From Uruburuella suis (GTDB taxonomy: Bacteria > Pseudomonadota > Gammaproteobacteria > Burkholderiales > Neisseriaceae), in the NCBI RefSeq assembly GCF_004341385.1, contig NZ_SLXE01000025.1:1-41928 (forward strand): DNA of 41,928 nt, written 5' to 3'. Below, in pieces: positions 16,459 through 24,681 of the stretch. The translations under genes were made by a program, and so were the position numbers. Under the pieces are notes generated by a model, which saw only the letters and a list, made by a program, of their open reading frames with translations, was not told the DNA's origin and searched no databases. Positions within the stretch are counted from its first letter, which is position 1, and each line of letters starts with the position of its first letter.

Positions 16459-17931
16459 TTAATGCGAATCTTGCCGCAAATCCACTTGCTGCAACGGCAC
16501 TTTATGCGTTTTGTAGCGCAGCTTGTGATAGGCATAAAAGCCCAAAAACACGGGCAAGCCCATATAGGTAATCACCAATCTGTCCCAACTGAAATCGCCT
16601 TTGAGCACCAATTCGGTGTCTTGCCCGATAATCACAAGCACACACAATGCCAGCGCCAGCAAGGGGCCGAAGGGAAACCATTTGGCGCGGTAAACCAGCG
16701 CATTCAGATCTTTGCCCTGCGCCAGATAAGCGCGGCGGAAACGGTAATGGCTCACCGCAATGCCCAGCCACGCGATAAAGCCGGTGAGGCCGGAAGCGGC
16801 CAAAATATATTCATACATTTTGTCGCTCGCCAATTGCAGCAAAAACACCGCCAGCACAATCACCGCCGTGGCCAAGAGCGCCACCACCGGCACGCCGGTG
16901 GTGTTGGTGCGCGAAAAGCTGCGATAAGCCAAGCCATCTTTGGCCATGGCATAAAGCATACGGGTGGAAGCATACATGCCCGAATTGCCGGCCGATAAAA
17001 TCGAGGTGAGAATCACCGCATTCATCACCGCCGCCGCAAAAGCCAAGCCGGCTTTTTCAAACACCAGCGTAAACGGCGATTTGGCGATTTCATTCACATC
17101 TGCGCCCAGCAATTGCGGGCTGGTATAGGGAATCAAAAGGCCGATTACCAAAATGGCGAGAATATAGAAAATCAAAATGCGCCAAAACACCTGCTTGATG
17201 GCTTTGGGTATGCTTTTTTCCGGGTCTTCCGATTCGCCGGCGGTGATGCCGATAAGCTCGGTGCCCTGAAACGAAAAGCCCGCAATCAGAAACACACCCA
17301 GCATGGTGAGAAACTTGCCCGACACGCCCTCGCCCAAAAAAGGCGCTTCGCCGGCTGTCATATTGGCCAAGCCGATGTATTCGCCGCCCAAAATGCCGAA
17401 AATGGTGAGCACGCCCACGCCCAAAAACACAATCACCGTCACCACTTTAATCAGCGCAAACCAATATTCCGATTCGCCATAAGCGCGCACCGATAAAGTG
17501 TTGAGCAGGAAAATAATGGCGAAAAAGAGCAGGCTCCACGCCCAGGGCGCCATAAAGCGCAGCGGCTCCCAATAAGTGACCACCAGCGCGGCAATGGAAA
17601 TATCGGCAGCCACGGTGATCACCCAGTTGAACCAATAATTCCAGCCCAGCGCAAAGCCCAATGAAGGGTCGACAAAGCGCGTGGCATAAGTGCTGAACGA
17701 GCCGGATGTGGGCAGATAAGTGGCCATTTCGCCCAGCGAAGTCATCAGAAAATAAACCATCAGGCCGATGGCCGCATAAGCGAAAAGCGCACCGCCGGGG
17801 CCCGCCTCGCTGATGGCGGTGCCGCTGGCCATAAACAAACCCGTGCCGATGCAGCCGCCGATGGCAATCATCGACAAATGGCGGGTTTTCAGATGGCGTT
17901 TAACCTGCGTGTTGTAAGGCGTATCAGACAT
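16459..17931 (-). CDS. lysP: Amino acid permease, LysP (lysine:H+ symporter) type
   Basis: 490 residues from ATG 17931. The protein aligns by eye along its full length with E. coli LysP: HLSMIAIGGCIGTGLFMASG near the start, AGPGGALFAYAAIGLMVYFL, the GFSFQGTELIGITAGESEDP segment, AVILTSILSAGNSGMYASTRML, and TGFIAWLGIAVSHYRFRR. About 12 membrane segments are expected, placing it in the inner membrane as an APC-superfamily importer. An upstream in-frame extension to 18102 has Cys-rich, non-conserved residues overlapping repeat DNA and is rejected. The ribosome site before 17931 is weak. The terminator is the DUS dyad at 16388-16426. Lysine specificity is inferred from similarity; another basic or neutral amino acid is possible. 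Confidence 0.85.
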   Translation of the reverse strand: MSDTPYNTQVKRHLKTRHLSMIAIGGCIGTGLFMASGTAISEAGPGGALFAYAAIGLMVYFLMTSLGEMATYLPTSGSFSTYATRFVDPSLGFALGWNYWFNWVITVAADISIAALVVTYWEPLRFMAPWAWSLLFFAIIFLLNTLSVRAYGESEYWFALIKVVTVIVFLGVGVLTIFGILGGEYIGLANMTAGEAPFLGEGVSGKFLTMLGVFLIAGFSFQGTELIGITAGESEDPEKSIPKAIKQVFWRILIFYILAILVIGLLIPYTSPQLLGADVNEIAKSPFTLVFEKAGLAFAAAVMNAVILTSILSAGNSGMYASTRMLYAMAKDGLAYRSFSRTNTTGVPVVALLATAVIVLAVFLLQLASDKMYEYILAASGLTGFIAWLGIAVSHYRFRRAYLAQGKDLNALVYRAKWFPFGPLLALALCVLVIIGQDTELVLKGDFSWDRLVITYMGLPVFLGFYAYHKLRYKTHKVPLQQVDLRQDSH

Positions 17932-18080
17932 AATCAGAAACAGGCCGCACCAAACGGCGCGGCCTTCTATAAAATAAAAGTGCAATATTATATCAAACAA
18001 CCGCCCTCCCCGCGCGCAAATGTTTGGTTTTAGATATGATTCACCACAGACACACAGGCCCTGGCCGTCTGAACAGCAAA

Positions 18081-18126
18081 CGTAGATACGGTTCTTTGTC
18101 AAAACAAAGCATCATCGTACGCATGA
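18081..18126. repeat. CGTAG...CGTACGCATGA palindromic repeat
   Basis: Imperfect palindrome with a CTTTGT-caaa-ACAAAG centre. Relatives are at 15917-15961, 16181-16225, 18320-18366, 25854-25902 and 25974-26012. A DUS dyad (18132-18170) follows directly, as in the 18320 and 25854 copies. Confidence 0.65.
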
Positions 18127-18131
18127 TACAC

Positions 18132-18170
18132 AAAGGCCGTCTGAAATTTCTTTTTCAGACGGCATCTTTT
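18132..18170. terminator. DUS dyad
   Basis: AAAGGCCGTCTGAA and TTCAGACGGC, about 8 bases apart, are followed by a T-rich tract. It lies between lysP (starting 17931, minus) and the M23 peptidase gene, so it may stop readthrough from the right. Confidence 0.5.
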
Positions 18171-18206
18171 TATTTCCCGAATTTAAAGCGAAACAACGCA
18201 GTAGGC

Positions 18207-18292
18207 GTAGGTCGGATTCTCGAATCCGACGCTTGTTCGCAGAACAAGTTTTCCGGAGCTGGGAAAATGTCGGATACGAGTATCCGACCTAC
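18207..18292. repeat. Multi-hairpin repeat with complementary outer arms
   Basis: GTAGGTCGGATTC at the left and its complementary form (ATCCGACCTAC) at the right enclose a CTTGTTC-GCA-GAACAAG hairpin. Each outer arm also folds on itself (GTCGGATTC-TC-GAATCCGAC; GTCGGATAC-GA-GTATCCGAC). Related copies are at 16003-16074, 16267-16338 and 22093-22189. Confidence 0.7.
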
Positions 18293-18319
18293 AACGCTCT
18301 TGGCCGTCTGAACAAAAAA

Positions 18320-18366
18320 CGTAGACCCGATTGGTTTTGTCAAAATAAATCGCAATCGTATGCATA
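18320..18366. repeat. CGTAG...TACGCAT-type palindromic repeat, degenerate copy
   Basis: A diverged member of the family at 18081-18126, again followed by a DUS dyad (18373-18406). Confidence 0.5.
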
Positions 18367-18372
18367 GCGCAC

Positions 18373-18406
18373 AAAGGCCGTCTGAAACATTTCTTCAGAC
18401 GGCCTT
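18373..18406 (-). terminator. DUS-dyad terminator of the M23 peptidase gene
   Basis: AAAGGCCGTCTGAA pairs with TTCAGACGGCCTT, 58 bases beyond the peptidase stop at 18464. The following T-tract on the minus strand is short. Confidence 0.55.
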
Positions 18407-18463
18407 ATTTTGTTTTCCAAACCCAAAGCGAAACAACGCAATAAACTTATTTCAGACTAAGCA

Positions 18464-19780
18464 TCAGTCAAGCTGTGCCACAGTTACCGGCAGGTTGCGC
18501 ACGGCGGCCAAGGTGTTGCTGGCATCTTGCTGCTGGCGGCGGAATTCGGCCATTTCGGTTTGGCTCAATTTCGGAGTGGGCAGCGCCACGGTGGCGGGGT
18601 TTACCGGTTGGCCGTTGAGGCGGGCTTCATAATGCAGATGCGGGCCGGTGGAGCGGCCGGTGCTGCCCACATAGCCGATGATTTCACCGGCGCGCACTTT
18701 GCCGCCGGCCGGAGAAAAAGCGCTCATGTGGGCATAGAGGGTTTCCACGCCGTTGCTGTGTTGCAGCATCACGGTGTTGCCGTAGCCGCCTTTCCAGCCT
18801 TTAAACACGATTTCGCCATCGGCCGGCGCTTTAATCGGCGTGCCGGAGGGTGCGGCATAGTCGATGCCGGTGTGCATTTTCACAGTGCGCAACACGGGGT
18901 GGAAGCGCACGCCGTAAGGTGAAGAAATGCGGGCAAAATCTACGGGCTGGTTGCTGAAGCCCAGCTTTTGCTGCAAGGTTTTACCGTTTTGGTCGTAATA
19001 GCTGCCGCCCTGATCATCGGCTTGGGCAAAATAATAAGCCTGATAGGTTTGGCCGCCTTTTACCACTTCGGCCGCCAAAATATCGCCGGTGGCCATTTCT
19101 TGGCCGCGGAAATAAAGGCTGTTATAGAGCAGGCGGATGGTGTCGCCCGGCTTTAAATTATTCAAATCGAGCACATCGGCAAACAATTCGTTGAGCGATT
19201 CGCGGATTTCCACCGGAATGCCGGCTTGCGCCATCGCACCACGGGCGGAAGTGCGCACCACCACGGAGCGCAGCGAAGGCATGGTTTCCATGGCGAGCTC
19301 GGAAGCCGAAGCCTGCCACTGGCCGTTTACCTTTTCAATCGCCACGAGGTTGCGCTCGCCGTTGTCGTCATCGTTGAAAAACTGAATGTCGGTGGCGTCG
19401 CCGCTGGAATCCAGGCGCACGCTCACGGTTTGGCCTGCGCGCAATTGCTTGAGTTTGGTGTCGATGGGGCTTTTGGCCAACACTTGCTTGATGCTTTTTT
19501 GCGGCACGTTCAGGCGGGTGAGCACATCGGTGAGCGTGTCGCCCGGCTGCACGGCCTCCTCGGTCCAATAGCTGCCCTGAAAGCTGCCCGGCTCCACAAA
19601 CACGGCCGGCAGCTCTTCCACCACGCGTTCGGCCTGATAAAGGCTGGCTTGCGGCAAAGGCTCGGTTACGGCATAAGCGGTCATCACGCCCGACACGGGC
19701 AGCAAAATGCCCAAAAGCGACCAGCGCACGGGCTTGTTGTGCCAAAAATGGCGGAAAAAAGTAAAATGCTTTTGAATCAC
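18464..19780 (-). CDS. mpg: M23 zinc metallopeptidase, Mpg type (cell-wall endopeptidase)
   Basis: 438 residues from GTG 19780, chosen because AGGAAA lies about ten bases upstream and a membrane segment (WSLLGILLPVSGVMTAYAV, residues 20-38) follows at once; frames further upstream look non-coding. Residues ~73-123 form an OapA/LysM-like domain (EAVQPGDTLTDVL), and residues ~285-395 an M23 domain with Zn ligands His303 and Asp307 (MHTGIDYAAP) and His383 (HLHYEA), plus His351. Down to the tail (NLPVTVAQLD) it resembles the Neisseria protein NMB0315/NGO1686 (Mpg). Family knowledge: such enzymes cut peptide cross-links in peptidoglycan, and Mpg also affects type IV pili and piliation-linked lysis. 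It should be anchored in the inner membrane facing the periplasm. The gene is divergent from the COG4255-like gene. Confidence 0.88.
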   Translation of the reverse strand: MIQKHFTFFRHFWHNKPVRWSLLGILLPVSGVMTAYAVTEPLPQASLYQAERVVEELPAVFVEPGSFQGSYWTEEAVQPGDTLTDVLTRLNVPQKSIKQVLAKSPIDTKLKQLRAGQTVSVRLDSSGDATDIQFFNDDDNGERNLVAIEKVNGQWQASASELAMETMPSLRSVVVRTSARGAMAQAGIPVEIRESLNELFADVLDLNNLKPGDTIRLLYNSLYFRGQEMATGDILAAEVVKGGQTYQAYYFAQADDQGGSYYDQNGKTLQQKLGFSNQPVDFARISSPYGVRFHPVLRTVKMHTGIDYAAPSGTPIKAPADGEIVFKGWKGGYGNTVMLQHSNGVETLYAHMSAFSPAGGKVRAGEIIGYVGSTGRSTGPHLHYEARLNGQPVNPATVALPTPKLSQTEMAEFRRQQQDASNTLAAVRNLPVTVAQLD

Positions 19781-20020
19781 TGATATATTTTCCTGTTGCG
19801 GGCCGGCGCGGCACATTAACATTAAAGGGCGGCGCGCGGCGCTTGAAATCATGGCCGTGTCAAACGGCGGCCGTGCTGTTGCAAACGGCTGTTTTCTCGG
19901 CAGCAAATCTGCTGCAACTGGCATTATCGCGGCTATTGCCTTGATTTACACGGGAGTTTTCGGTTTTTTACCCGATTAAACAGTTTACCATAATAAGCAC
20001 CGGCTTGCCGAATGCGGCTT

Positions 20021-20048
20021 TTGCGTTTGCTCAAAGCATGCGTAAAAT
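20021..20048 (+). promoter_or_regulatory. Candidate sigma-70 promoter for the COG4255-like gene
   Basis: TTGCGT (20021-20026), a 16-base spacer and TAAAAT (20043-20048) precede ATG 20090, giving a leader of about 35 bases. Confidence 0.4.
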
Positions 20049-20089
20049 GCAGCCATTCATCTTCTTTTCCCCTATTTTGCGAGCCGTTC

Positions 20090-21076
20090 ATGCACCTGAC
20101 TCTGGCGCTTCCTGCCTTAAACCAACCCGATTTTGCCAAGCTGCCCGCCACGCTCACGCCGGCGCTGAACCAATTGTTGCGTTTTGGCACATTCACCCCG
20201 CAAGCGGCGCGGCCGTCTGAATTTTACGGCCACTATCTGTGGCAGGGCAGCCTGCTGGCGCACGCCAAAGCGCAGCTTGGTTTGGCCACAAACGCGCCCA
20301 CCGCCTTTGCCACGCCGGTGTGGCAGCAAATGGGCATGCACAGCATGAGCATGCTCGCCGGCGCGGATATCGGCATCAATATGCAGCAAGCGCAGCGGCT
20401 TTGCGCGGGGCTGGACGATTTTTATCAGGCCGACGGCTGGCGCTTTTTGCCCGTGCGCGCCGATTTATGGTTGCTGGTGCTGCCGGCGCTGCCCGATTGG
20501 CAAGTGCCGCCGCTGCCCGATGCCATCGGCCACAACGATGGCATGGTGCGCGCCGAAGGCCGCGATGCCGCAGCTTGGCTGCAAGCGCAAACCGAAATCC
20601 AAATGTGGCTGCACAGCCATGCGCTCAATGCCGAGCGCCAAAGAGAAGGTGCGCCCGCCATCAACGGCGTGTGGCTTTGGCAAGACATAATCGGCCACGC
20701 CCACGGCACGGCTACGCTGGGCAGCGACAGCCCGTGGGCGCAATATTATCCCGGCCGCCGCTTGGATGCGCCTTATGATTTCGCCGCTTGGCAGGCGATG
20801 CAGCAGGAAGCCGGCTGCGCCGGTGCCGAGAGCCTGCTTTTTTTGCACGACTTGGCCGCCGCACAAGCCACCGACGATATTTGGGCTTACCGCGAAACCC
20901 TGCTGGCATGGGAAGCGCGCTTTTTCTCACCCGCTTGGCAGGCTTTGCAGCGAGGCCGCTTGAAAAGCCTGTGCATCAGCACCGACGGCAGCCACGGCGG
21001 CATGCTGAGCATTAAAGCCAAAGCCGGCCGCGCATTTTGGAAAAAGAAAAAAACCTTTGCCGGCGAGCTGGACTGA
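20090..21076 (+). CDS. Conserved protein, COG4255/RpfE-like family, function unknown
   Basis: 328 residues from ATG 20090 (MHLTLALPALNQPDF). An in-frame ATG at 20012 would add a Cys-rich, unconvincing leader. The protein is Ala/Trp-rich without signal peptide or membrane segment. Visible features: a PVWQQMGMHSMSML segment with ADIGI, an ADLWLLVLPALPDW segment, and NGVWLWQDIIGHAHG near the middle. These recall the cytoplasmic COG4255 family, sometimes labelled RpfE-type or phosphoglycerate-mutase-related. I see no complete catalytic metal site and propose no reaction. An in-frame DUS (about 20211) encodes Arg-Pro-Ser-Glu. It ends 72 bases before ubiG on the same strand. Confidence 0.7.
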   Translation: MHLTLALPALNQPDFAKLPATLTPALNQLLRFGTFTPQAARPSEFYGHYLWQGSLLAHAKAQLGLATNAPTAFATPVWQQMGMHSMSMLAGADIGINMQQAQRLCAGLDDFYQADGWRFLPVRADLWLLVLPALPDWQVPPLPDAIGHNDGMVRAEGRDAAAWLQAQTEIQMWLHSHALNAERQREGAPAINGVWLWQDIIGHAHGTATLGSDSPWAQYYPGRRLDAPYDFAAWQAMQQEAGCAGAESLLFLHDLAAAQATDDIWAYRETLLAWEARFFSPAWQALQRGRLKSLCISTDGSHGGMLSIKAKAGRAFWKKKKTFAGELD

Positions 21077-21148
21077 TTGTGCAAACACACTTTCAGACGG
21101 CCTGAAAAATCCAGTAAAATAGCCCTCTAAACCAACCGGACAAATATA

Positions 21149-21880
21149 ATGAGCAAGCCCACCTCAGCCCCGCACAATGTCGACGCGGGCGAAATCGACA
21201 AATTCAGCCAGCTGGCCCACAAATGGTGGGATGAAACCAGCGAATTCAAACCCTTGCACGATATCAACCCGCTGCGCTTGGGCTATATCGACCAATATGG
21301 CCGCATCGGCGGCAAAACCGTGCTCGATGTGGGTTGCGGCGGCGGCATTCTCACCGAAAGCATGGCCAAGCTCGGCGCCGCACACGCCACCGGCATCGAT
21401 ATGGCTGAAAAATCGCTGAAAATCGCCAAACTGCATGCGCTCGACCAAGGTGTAAGCAATGTGGCCTACCGCTGCATCCGCGTAGAAGATTTGGCCGCCG
21501 AAGCACCGCACAGCTTCGATGTGGTGACCTGCATGGAAATGATGGAACATGTGCCCGACCCCGCCGCCATCGTGGCCGCCTGCGCCCGTCTGGTGAAGCC
21601 TGATGGCACGGTGTTTTTTTCCACCATCAACCGCAACCCGAAATCTTATCTGCACGCCATTGTGGGCGCGGAATATCTGTTGGGGCTGGTGCCGCGCGGC
21701 ACGCACGATTGGCAGAAATTCATCACCCCGGCCGAGCTCGCGCGCATGTGCCGCAACGCCGGCCTGGAAATCATCGGCAGCAAAGGCATGGTTTACAACC
21801 CGCTGAGCAAGGTTTACAGCCTCAGCGACAATGTGGATGTGAATTATATGGTGGTGTGCCGCCCGGCCGCAGCTGTGTGA
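21149..21880 (+). CDS. ubiG: UbiG, bifunctional ubiquinone O-methyltransferase
   Basis: 243 residues, the normal length for UbiG. SAM-binding motif I is plain (VLDVGCGGGILTESMA, residues ~58-73), followed by the GIDMAEKSLKIAKLHA acidic strand, CMEMMEHVPDP and the YLLGLVPRGTHDWQKFITPAEL region typical of UbiG. It methylates both hydroxyls formed during ubiquinone synthesis and is cytoplasmic or peripheral to the inner membrane. The start MSKPTSAPHNVDAGEIDKF fits the family. A TAAAAT hexamer at 21115-21120 with TTCAGA, part of a DUS, 17 bases upstream could be its promoter. Confidence 0.95.
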   Translation: MSKPTSAPHNVDAGEIDKFSQLAHKWWDETSEFKPLHDINPLRLGYIDQYGRIGGKTVLDVGCGGGILTESMAKLGAAHATGIDMAEKSLKIAKLHALDQGVSNVAYRCIRVEDLAAEAPHSFDVVTCMEMMEHVPDPAAIVAACARLVKPDGTVFFSTINRNPKSYLHAIVGAEYLLGLVPRGTHDWQKFITPAELARMCRNAGLEIIGSKGMVYNPLSKVYSLSDNVDVNYMVVCRPAAAV

Positions 21881-21960
21881 TGCACGCGTAGAAATGATTG
21901 ACCGCATGAGCAGAGGGCTTCAGACGGCCTTTGGGCATAGGCGCACACGCATGTAATCCA

Positions 21961-22035
21961 TAGTGAAATGCATAAAAAGCTACACAAAACTGCATTCTGA
22001 AACGGCGTAGGTTGGGTTGATAAACCCAACGTTTC
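21961..22035. mobile_element. Partial TATAGTG-type MITE
   Basis: TAGTGAAATGCATAAAAAGC opens the same terminal repeat seen at 33864, 38055 and the IS end at 41834. Internally there is TGCATTCTGAAAC and GTAGGTTGGGTTGATAAACC, shared with the 33864-34009 element. The right end is lost where the next repeat begins at 22036. Confidence 0.65.
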
Positions 22036-22325
22036 ATACCAATTCAAAAAAATAACCTTACCAAATAAAAATAGTTCGGCAGCATCATCCGCGTAGGTCG
22101 GATTCTTGAATCCGACGTTTGGCCAACGGCCAAAGCGATGTGCGTGCCTTGTTCTGCGAACAAGTGTCGGATTCGAGAATCCGACCTACAGGCTGCCCGT
22201 TTGTATATTATTTTTTCGAATTGGTATCAGACGGACTGTGGGCTTGTTGGGTTTACAACCCAAGCTACGCGGATGATGCTGTCGAACTATTTTTATTTGG
22301 TAAGGTTATTTTTTAGAATTGCTAT
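22036..22325. mobile_element. Composite element with 61-bp terminal inverted repeats
   Basis: The arms 22036-22096 and 22265-22325 are inverted copies with three mismatches by eye. The outer 25 bases resemble the ends of the 104-bp element family; the inner part (CCAAATAAAAATAGTTCGGC) is its own. Between the arms are a multi-hairpin repeat (22093-22189) and a further element terminus (22206-22228, ending GAATTGGTAT). No coding frame is present. Confidence 0.75.
22093..22189. repeat. Four-hairpin repeat cluster
   Basis: In order: GTCGGATTC-TT-GAATCCGAC, TTTGGCC-AAC-GGCCAAA, CTTGTTC-TGC-GAACAAG and GTCGGATTC-GA-GAATCCGAC. The outer ends GTAGG and CCTAC complement each other, so the whole could fold as one cloverleaf-like unit. 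Confidence 0.75.
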
Positions 22326-22339
22326 AAAGCCCGATAACA

Positions 22340-22373
22340 AAAGGCCGTCTGAAATTTCTTTCAGACGGCCTTT
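22340..22373 (-). terminator. DUS-dyad terminator of pyk
   Basis: A 15-bp stem, AAAGGCCGTCTGAAA with TTTCAGACGGCCTTT, and a 4-base loop lie 21 bases past the pyk stop. On the minus strand it is followed by TTGT. Confidence 0.7.
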
Positions 22374-22393
22374 ACTATGCAAATCTACTGCTT

Positions 22394-23860
22394 TTAGCGT
22401 ACTTTCACCACTTGCAGCATATCGGTGGAGCCGCTTTCGCGCATGCGCGAGCCGCTGGTGACGATGTATTGTTCGCCGCTCTTGAGCACTTTGCGCTCAA
22501 CCAACATGCTTTCCACTTCGTTCAGCGCGGTGTCGTGGTCGCAGCTGGTGGCCAGCATCAGCGGGCGCACGCCGCGATACATCGCCATGCGGCGCTGGGC
22601 GGAAATGCTGGGGGTGAAGGCGTAAATCGGCAGCTGGATGCTGTGGCGGCTGATTTCGAAAGCGGTGCCGCCGCTCTCGGTGAGCGCCACGATGGCGGTG
22701 GCGTCGATAGCGCGCGCCACATGCACCGCGCCGCTGGCAATGGCCAAATTGGTGTTGACAGCCGCTTCTTGATGGCTTTCGTCCACACCGTTGAGCGAAT
22801 CTTGCTCGGCTTCGGCCGCAGCGCAGATAACCGCCATTTGGCGCACGGTTTCAAAGGGGTAAGCGCCCACGGCGGTTTCGGCAGAACACATCACCGCATC
22901 GGTGCCGTCGAGCACAGCGTTGGCCACATCGCTCACTTCGGCGCGGGTGGGCACGGGGTTGGTAATCATGCTTTCCATCATTTGGGTGGCGGTGATGCTG
23001 AAGCGGCGCAATTCGCGGGCGCGCTTGATCATGCGTTTTTGCAGCGCGGGCACGGCGGCGTTGCCCACTTCCACGGCCAAATCGCCGCGGGCTACCATGA
23101 TGCCGTCTGAAGCGAGAATGATTTCATCGAGGTTGGTGATGGCTTCCACGCGCTCGATTTTCGACACCAAACCAGGGCGCACGGCTTTGCTGCCCTGCAT
23201 TTCCTGCTCCACCAGATTGCGGGCGATCTGCATGTCTTCGGCAGATTTCACGAAGCTCACGGCCAGGTAATCGCAGCCGATGCCGATGGCGGTTTTGAGG
23301 TCGCGGAAATCTTTTTCGGTGAGCGCGCCGGCTGAAAGGCCGCCGCCTTGTTTGTTGATGCCTTTGTTGGATTTCAATTTGTGGCTGTTTTGCACGGTGG
23401 TGTGGATTTCGCTGCCGTTGACGCTGTCTACCACCAAAGTGAGCAAGCCGTCGTCGAGCAGCAGAATGTCGCCGGCTTTCACATCGTTGGGCAGGTCGCG
23501 GTAATCGAGGCCCACCCGGTCGCGGTTGCCTTCGCCTTCATGGGCGGCATCGAGCAGCAGCTTTTCGCCGGCGAGCAATTCGACAAAGCCGTTTTCCAGC
23601 TTGCCGACGCGGATTTTCGGGCCTTGCAAATCGGCCATAATCGCCACTTCGCGGCCGGCTTTTTTGGCCGCTTCGCGCACGATGCGGGCGTTTTCCTGAT
23701 GGAATTCGGCGGTGCCGTGGCTGAAGTTGAAACGCACCACGTTGAGGCCGCCAACGCGGATCATGTCTTCGAGCAGCTCCACATTGTTGCTGCCGGGGCC
23801 CAGTGTGGCCACGATTTTGGTGTTGTGACGGATGCGGGTCAAGTCGCGTTTGGTGCTCAT
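22394..23860 (-). CDS. pyk: Pyruvate kinase
   Basis: 488 residues. Converts phosphoenolpyruvate and ADP to pyruvate and ATP in the cytoplasm. Seen: TKIVATLGPGS near the N-terminus, NVVRFNFSHG, the metal and substrate region IMADLQGPKIRVG, Lys in LVSKIERVEA, the DGIMVARGDLAVEVG loop and ITATQMMESMITNPVPTRAEVSDVANAVLDGTDAVM. A full C-terminal regulatory domain follows (VALTESGGTAFEISR, IVTSGSRM). Length matches the proteobacterial PykA type. ATG 23860 has AAGGAA at good spacing. A 9-bp dyad (23905-23932) lies about 45 bases upstream. Transcription is alone and ends at a DUS dyad. Confidence 0.96.
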   Translation of the reverse strand: MSTKRDLTRIRHNTKIVATLGPGSNNVELLEDMIRVGGLNVVRFNFSHGTAEFHQENARIVREAAKKAGREVAIMADLQGPKIRVGKLENGFVELLAGEKLLLDAAHEGEGNRDRVGLDYRDLPNDVKAGDILLLDDGLLTLVVDSVNGSEIHTTVQNSHKLKSNKGINKQGGGLSAGALTEKDFRDLKTAIGIGCDYLAVSFVKSAEDMQIARNLVEQEMQGSKAVRPGLVSKIERVEAITNLDEIILASDGIMVARGDLAVEVGNAAVPALQKRMIKRARELRRFSITATQMMESMITNPVPTRAEVSDVANAVLDGTDAVMCSAETAVGAYPFETVRQMAVICAAAEAEQDSLNGVDESHQEAAVNTNLAIASGAVHVARAIDATAIVALTESGGTAFEISRHSIQLPIYAFTPSISAQRRMAMYRGVRPLMLATSCDHDTALNEVESMLVERKVLKSGEQYIVTSGSRMRESGSTDMLQVVKVR

Positions 23861-23904
23861 TGCGGCGTTCCTTTCAATCTTTTGCGAGGGTTTTCAGAAT
23901 GGCG

Positions 23905-23932
23905 CGATTGTAACCCGATTTGATTACAATCG
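23905..23932. promoter_or_regulatory. Dyad upstream of pyk
   Basis: CGATTGTAA (23905-23913) and TTACAATCG (23924-23932) are exact inverses separated by 10 bases. On the minus strand TACAAT can serve as a -10, so a bound regulator would overlap the promoter. The spacing does not match the HexR consensus I know. Confidence 0.4.
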
Positions 23933-24003
23933 TTGGAAAATTACAGTTTTTTATGATTTAAACCAAGTTTTCAGACGGCCTGCGCTGATTTGGTAATATT
24001 ATT

Positions 24004-24552
24004 TCAATCTGCTGCCATTCCGGCGCTCTTCCTATGGTTGGCAGCCACCCGCATATAATGTTGCGCCGAATACACCAAAAAGGCTTTTTCTTCTTCGGTG
24101 AGCGGCCGCACCTGCTTCACCGGCACGCCCACATATAAATAGCCGCTTTGTAGGCGCTTGCGTGGCGGCACCAGGCTGCAGGCGCCTATCATCACATCGT
24201 CTTCAATCACCACGTCATCCATAATGGTGCTGTCCATGCCCACCAACACGCGGTTGCCGATGCGGCAGCCGTGCAGCATCACTTTGTGGCCGATGGTGAC
24301 ATCTTCGCCGATCACCAGCGGCGAGCCTTCGGGCTTGGCTTCGTTTTTGTGCGACACATGCAGCATGCTCAAATCCTGCACATTGCTGCGCGCGCCGATG
24401 CTGATGCTGTTTACATCGCCGCGTATCACCGCAAACGGCCACACCGACACCTGCTCGGCCAGCGACACTTCGCCGATTACCACGCAGGCGGGGTCGATAT
24501 AGCAGCTCTCGTCGATTTCGGGGCGGTGTTCCAGATAGGGGCGGATGTTCAT
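24004..24552 (-). CDS. Gamma-class carbonic anhydrase-like protein (YrdA family)
   Basis: 182 residues with hexapeptide repeats forming a left-handed beta-helix. The metal-site histidines are in place: His65 in MLHVSHKN and His89/His94 in IGHKVMLHGC. SGYLYVGVPVKQVRPL at the C-terminal end is characteristic of YrdA proteins. AAGGAG precedes ATG 24552. Family members bind Zn and are annotated as gamma carbonic anhydrases, but YrdA itself has shown little or no such activity, so the reaction stays open. The gene is divergent from argE; a DUS (24583-24594) lies in the shared upstream region. Confidence 0.9.
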   Translation of the reverse strand: MNIRPYLEHRPEIDESCYIDPACVVIGEVSLAEQVSVWPFAVIRGDVNSISIGARSNVQDLSMLHVSHKNEAKPEGSPLVIGEDVTIGHKVMLHGCRIGNRVLVGMDSTIMDDVVIEDDVMIGACSLVPPRKRLQSGYLYVGVPVKQVRPLTEEEKAFLVYSAQHYMRVAANHRKSAGMAAD

Positions 24553-24646
24553 CGTTTTCTCCTTGAATAGATGGCGGTGTGTTTTCAGACGGCCTTGAGG
24601 CCTGTTTTTCGCAGCATATAATACAACGATGCCGTCTGAAAAGCTT

Positions 24647-24652
24647 TATAAT
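24647..24652 (+). promoter_or_regulatory. Candidate -10 box of argE
   Basis: TATAAT lies 30 bases before ATG 24682. No good -35 is seen at 17 bases. A DUS (ATGCCGTCTGAA, 24629-24640) sits immediately upstream. A second TATAAT is at 24617-24622. Confidence 0.3.
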
Positions 24653-24681
24653 CAAAACCCTGTTTATTCCCACACCGCGCC

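Noticed and set aside
17932..18102. 57-residue N-terminal extension of the permease
   Set aside because: Cys-rich and not like LysP. The family start is MSDTPYN-type, just before the RHLSMIAIGG segment, and the extension overlaps repeat DNA.
19781..19924. 48-residue extension of the M23 peptidase
   Set aside because: No ribosome site and no resemblance to family members. The GTG at 19780 has AGGAAA upstream and is followed by the expected membrane segment.
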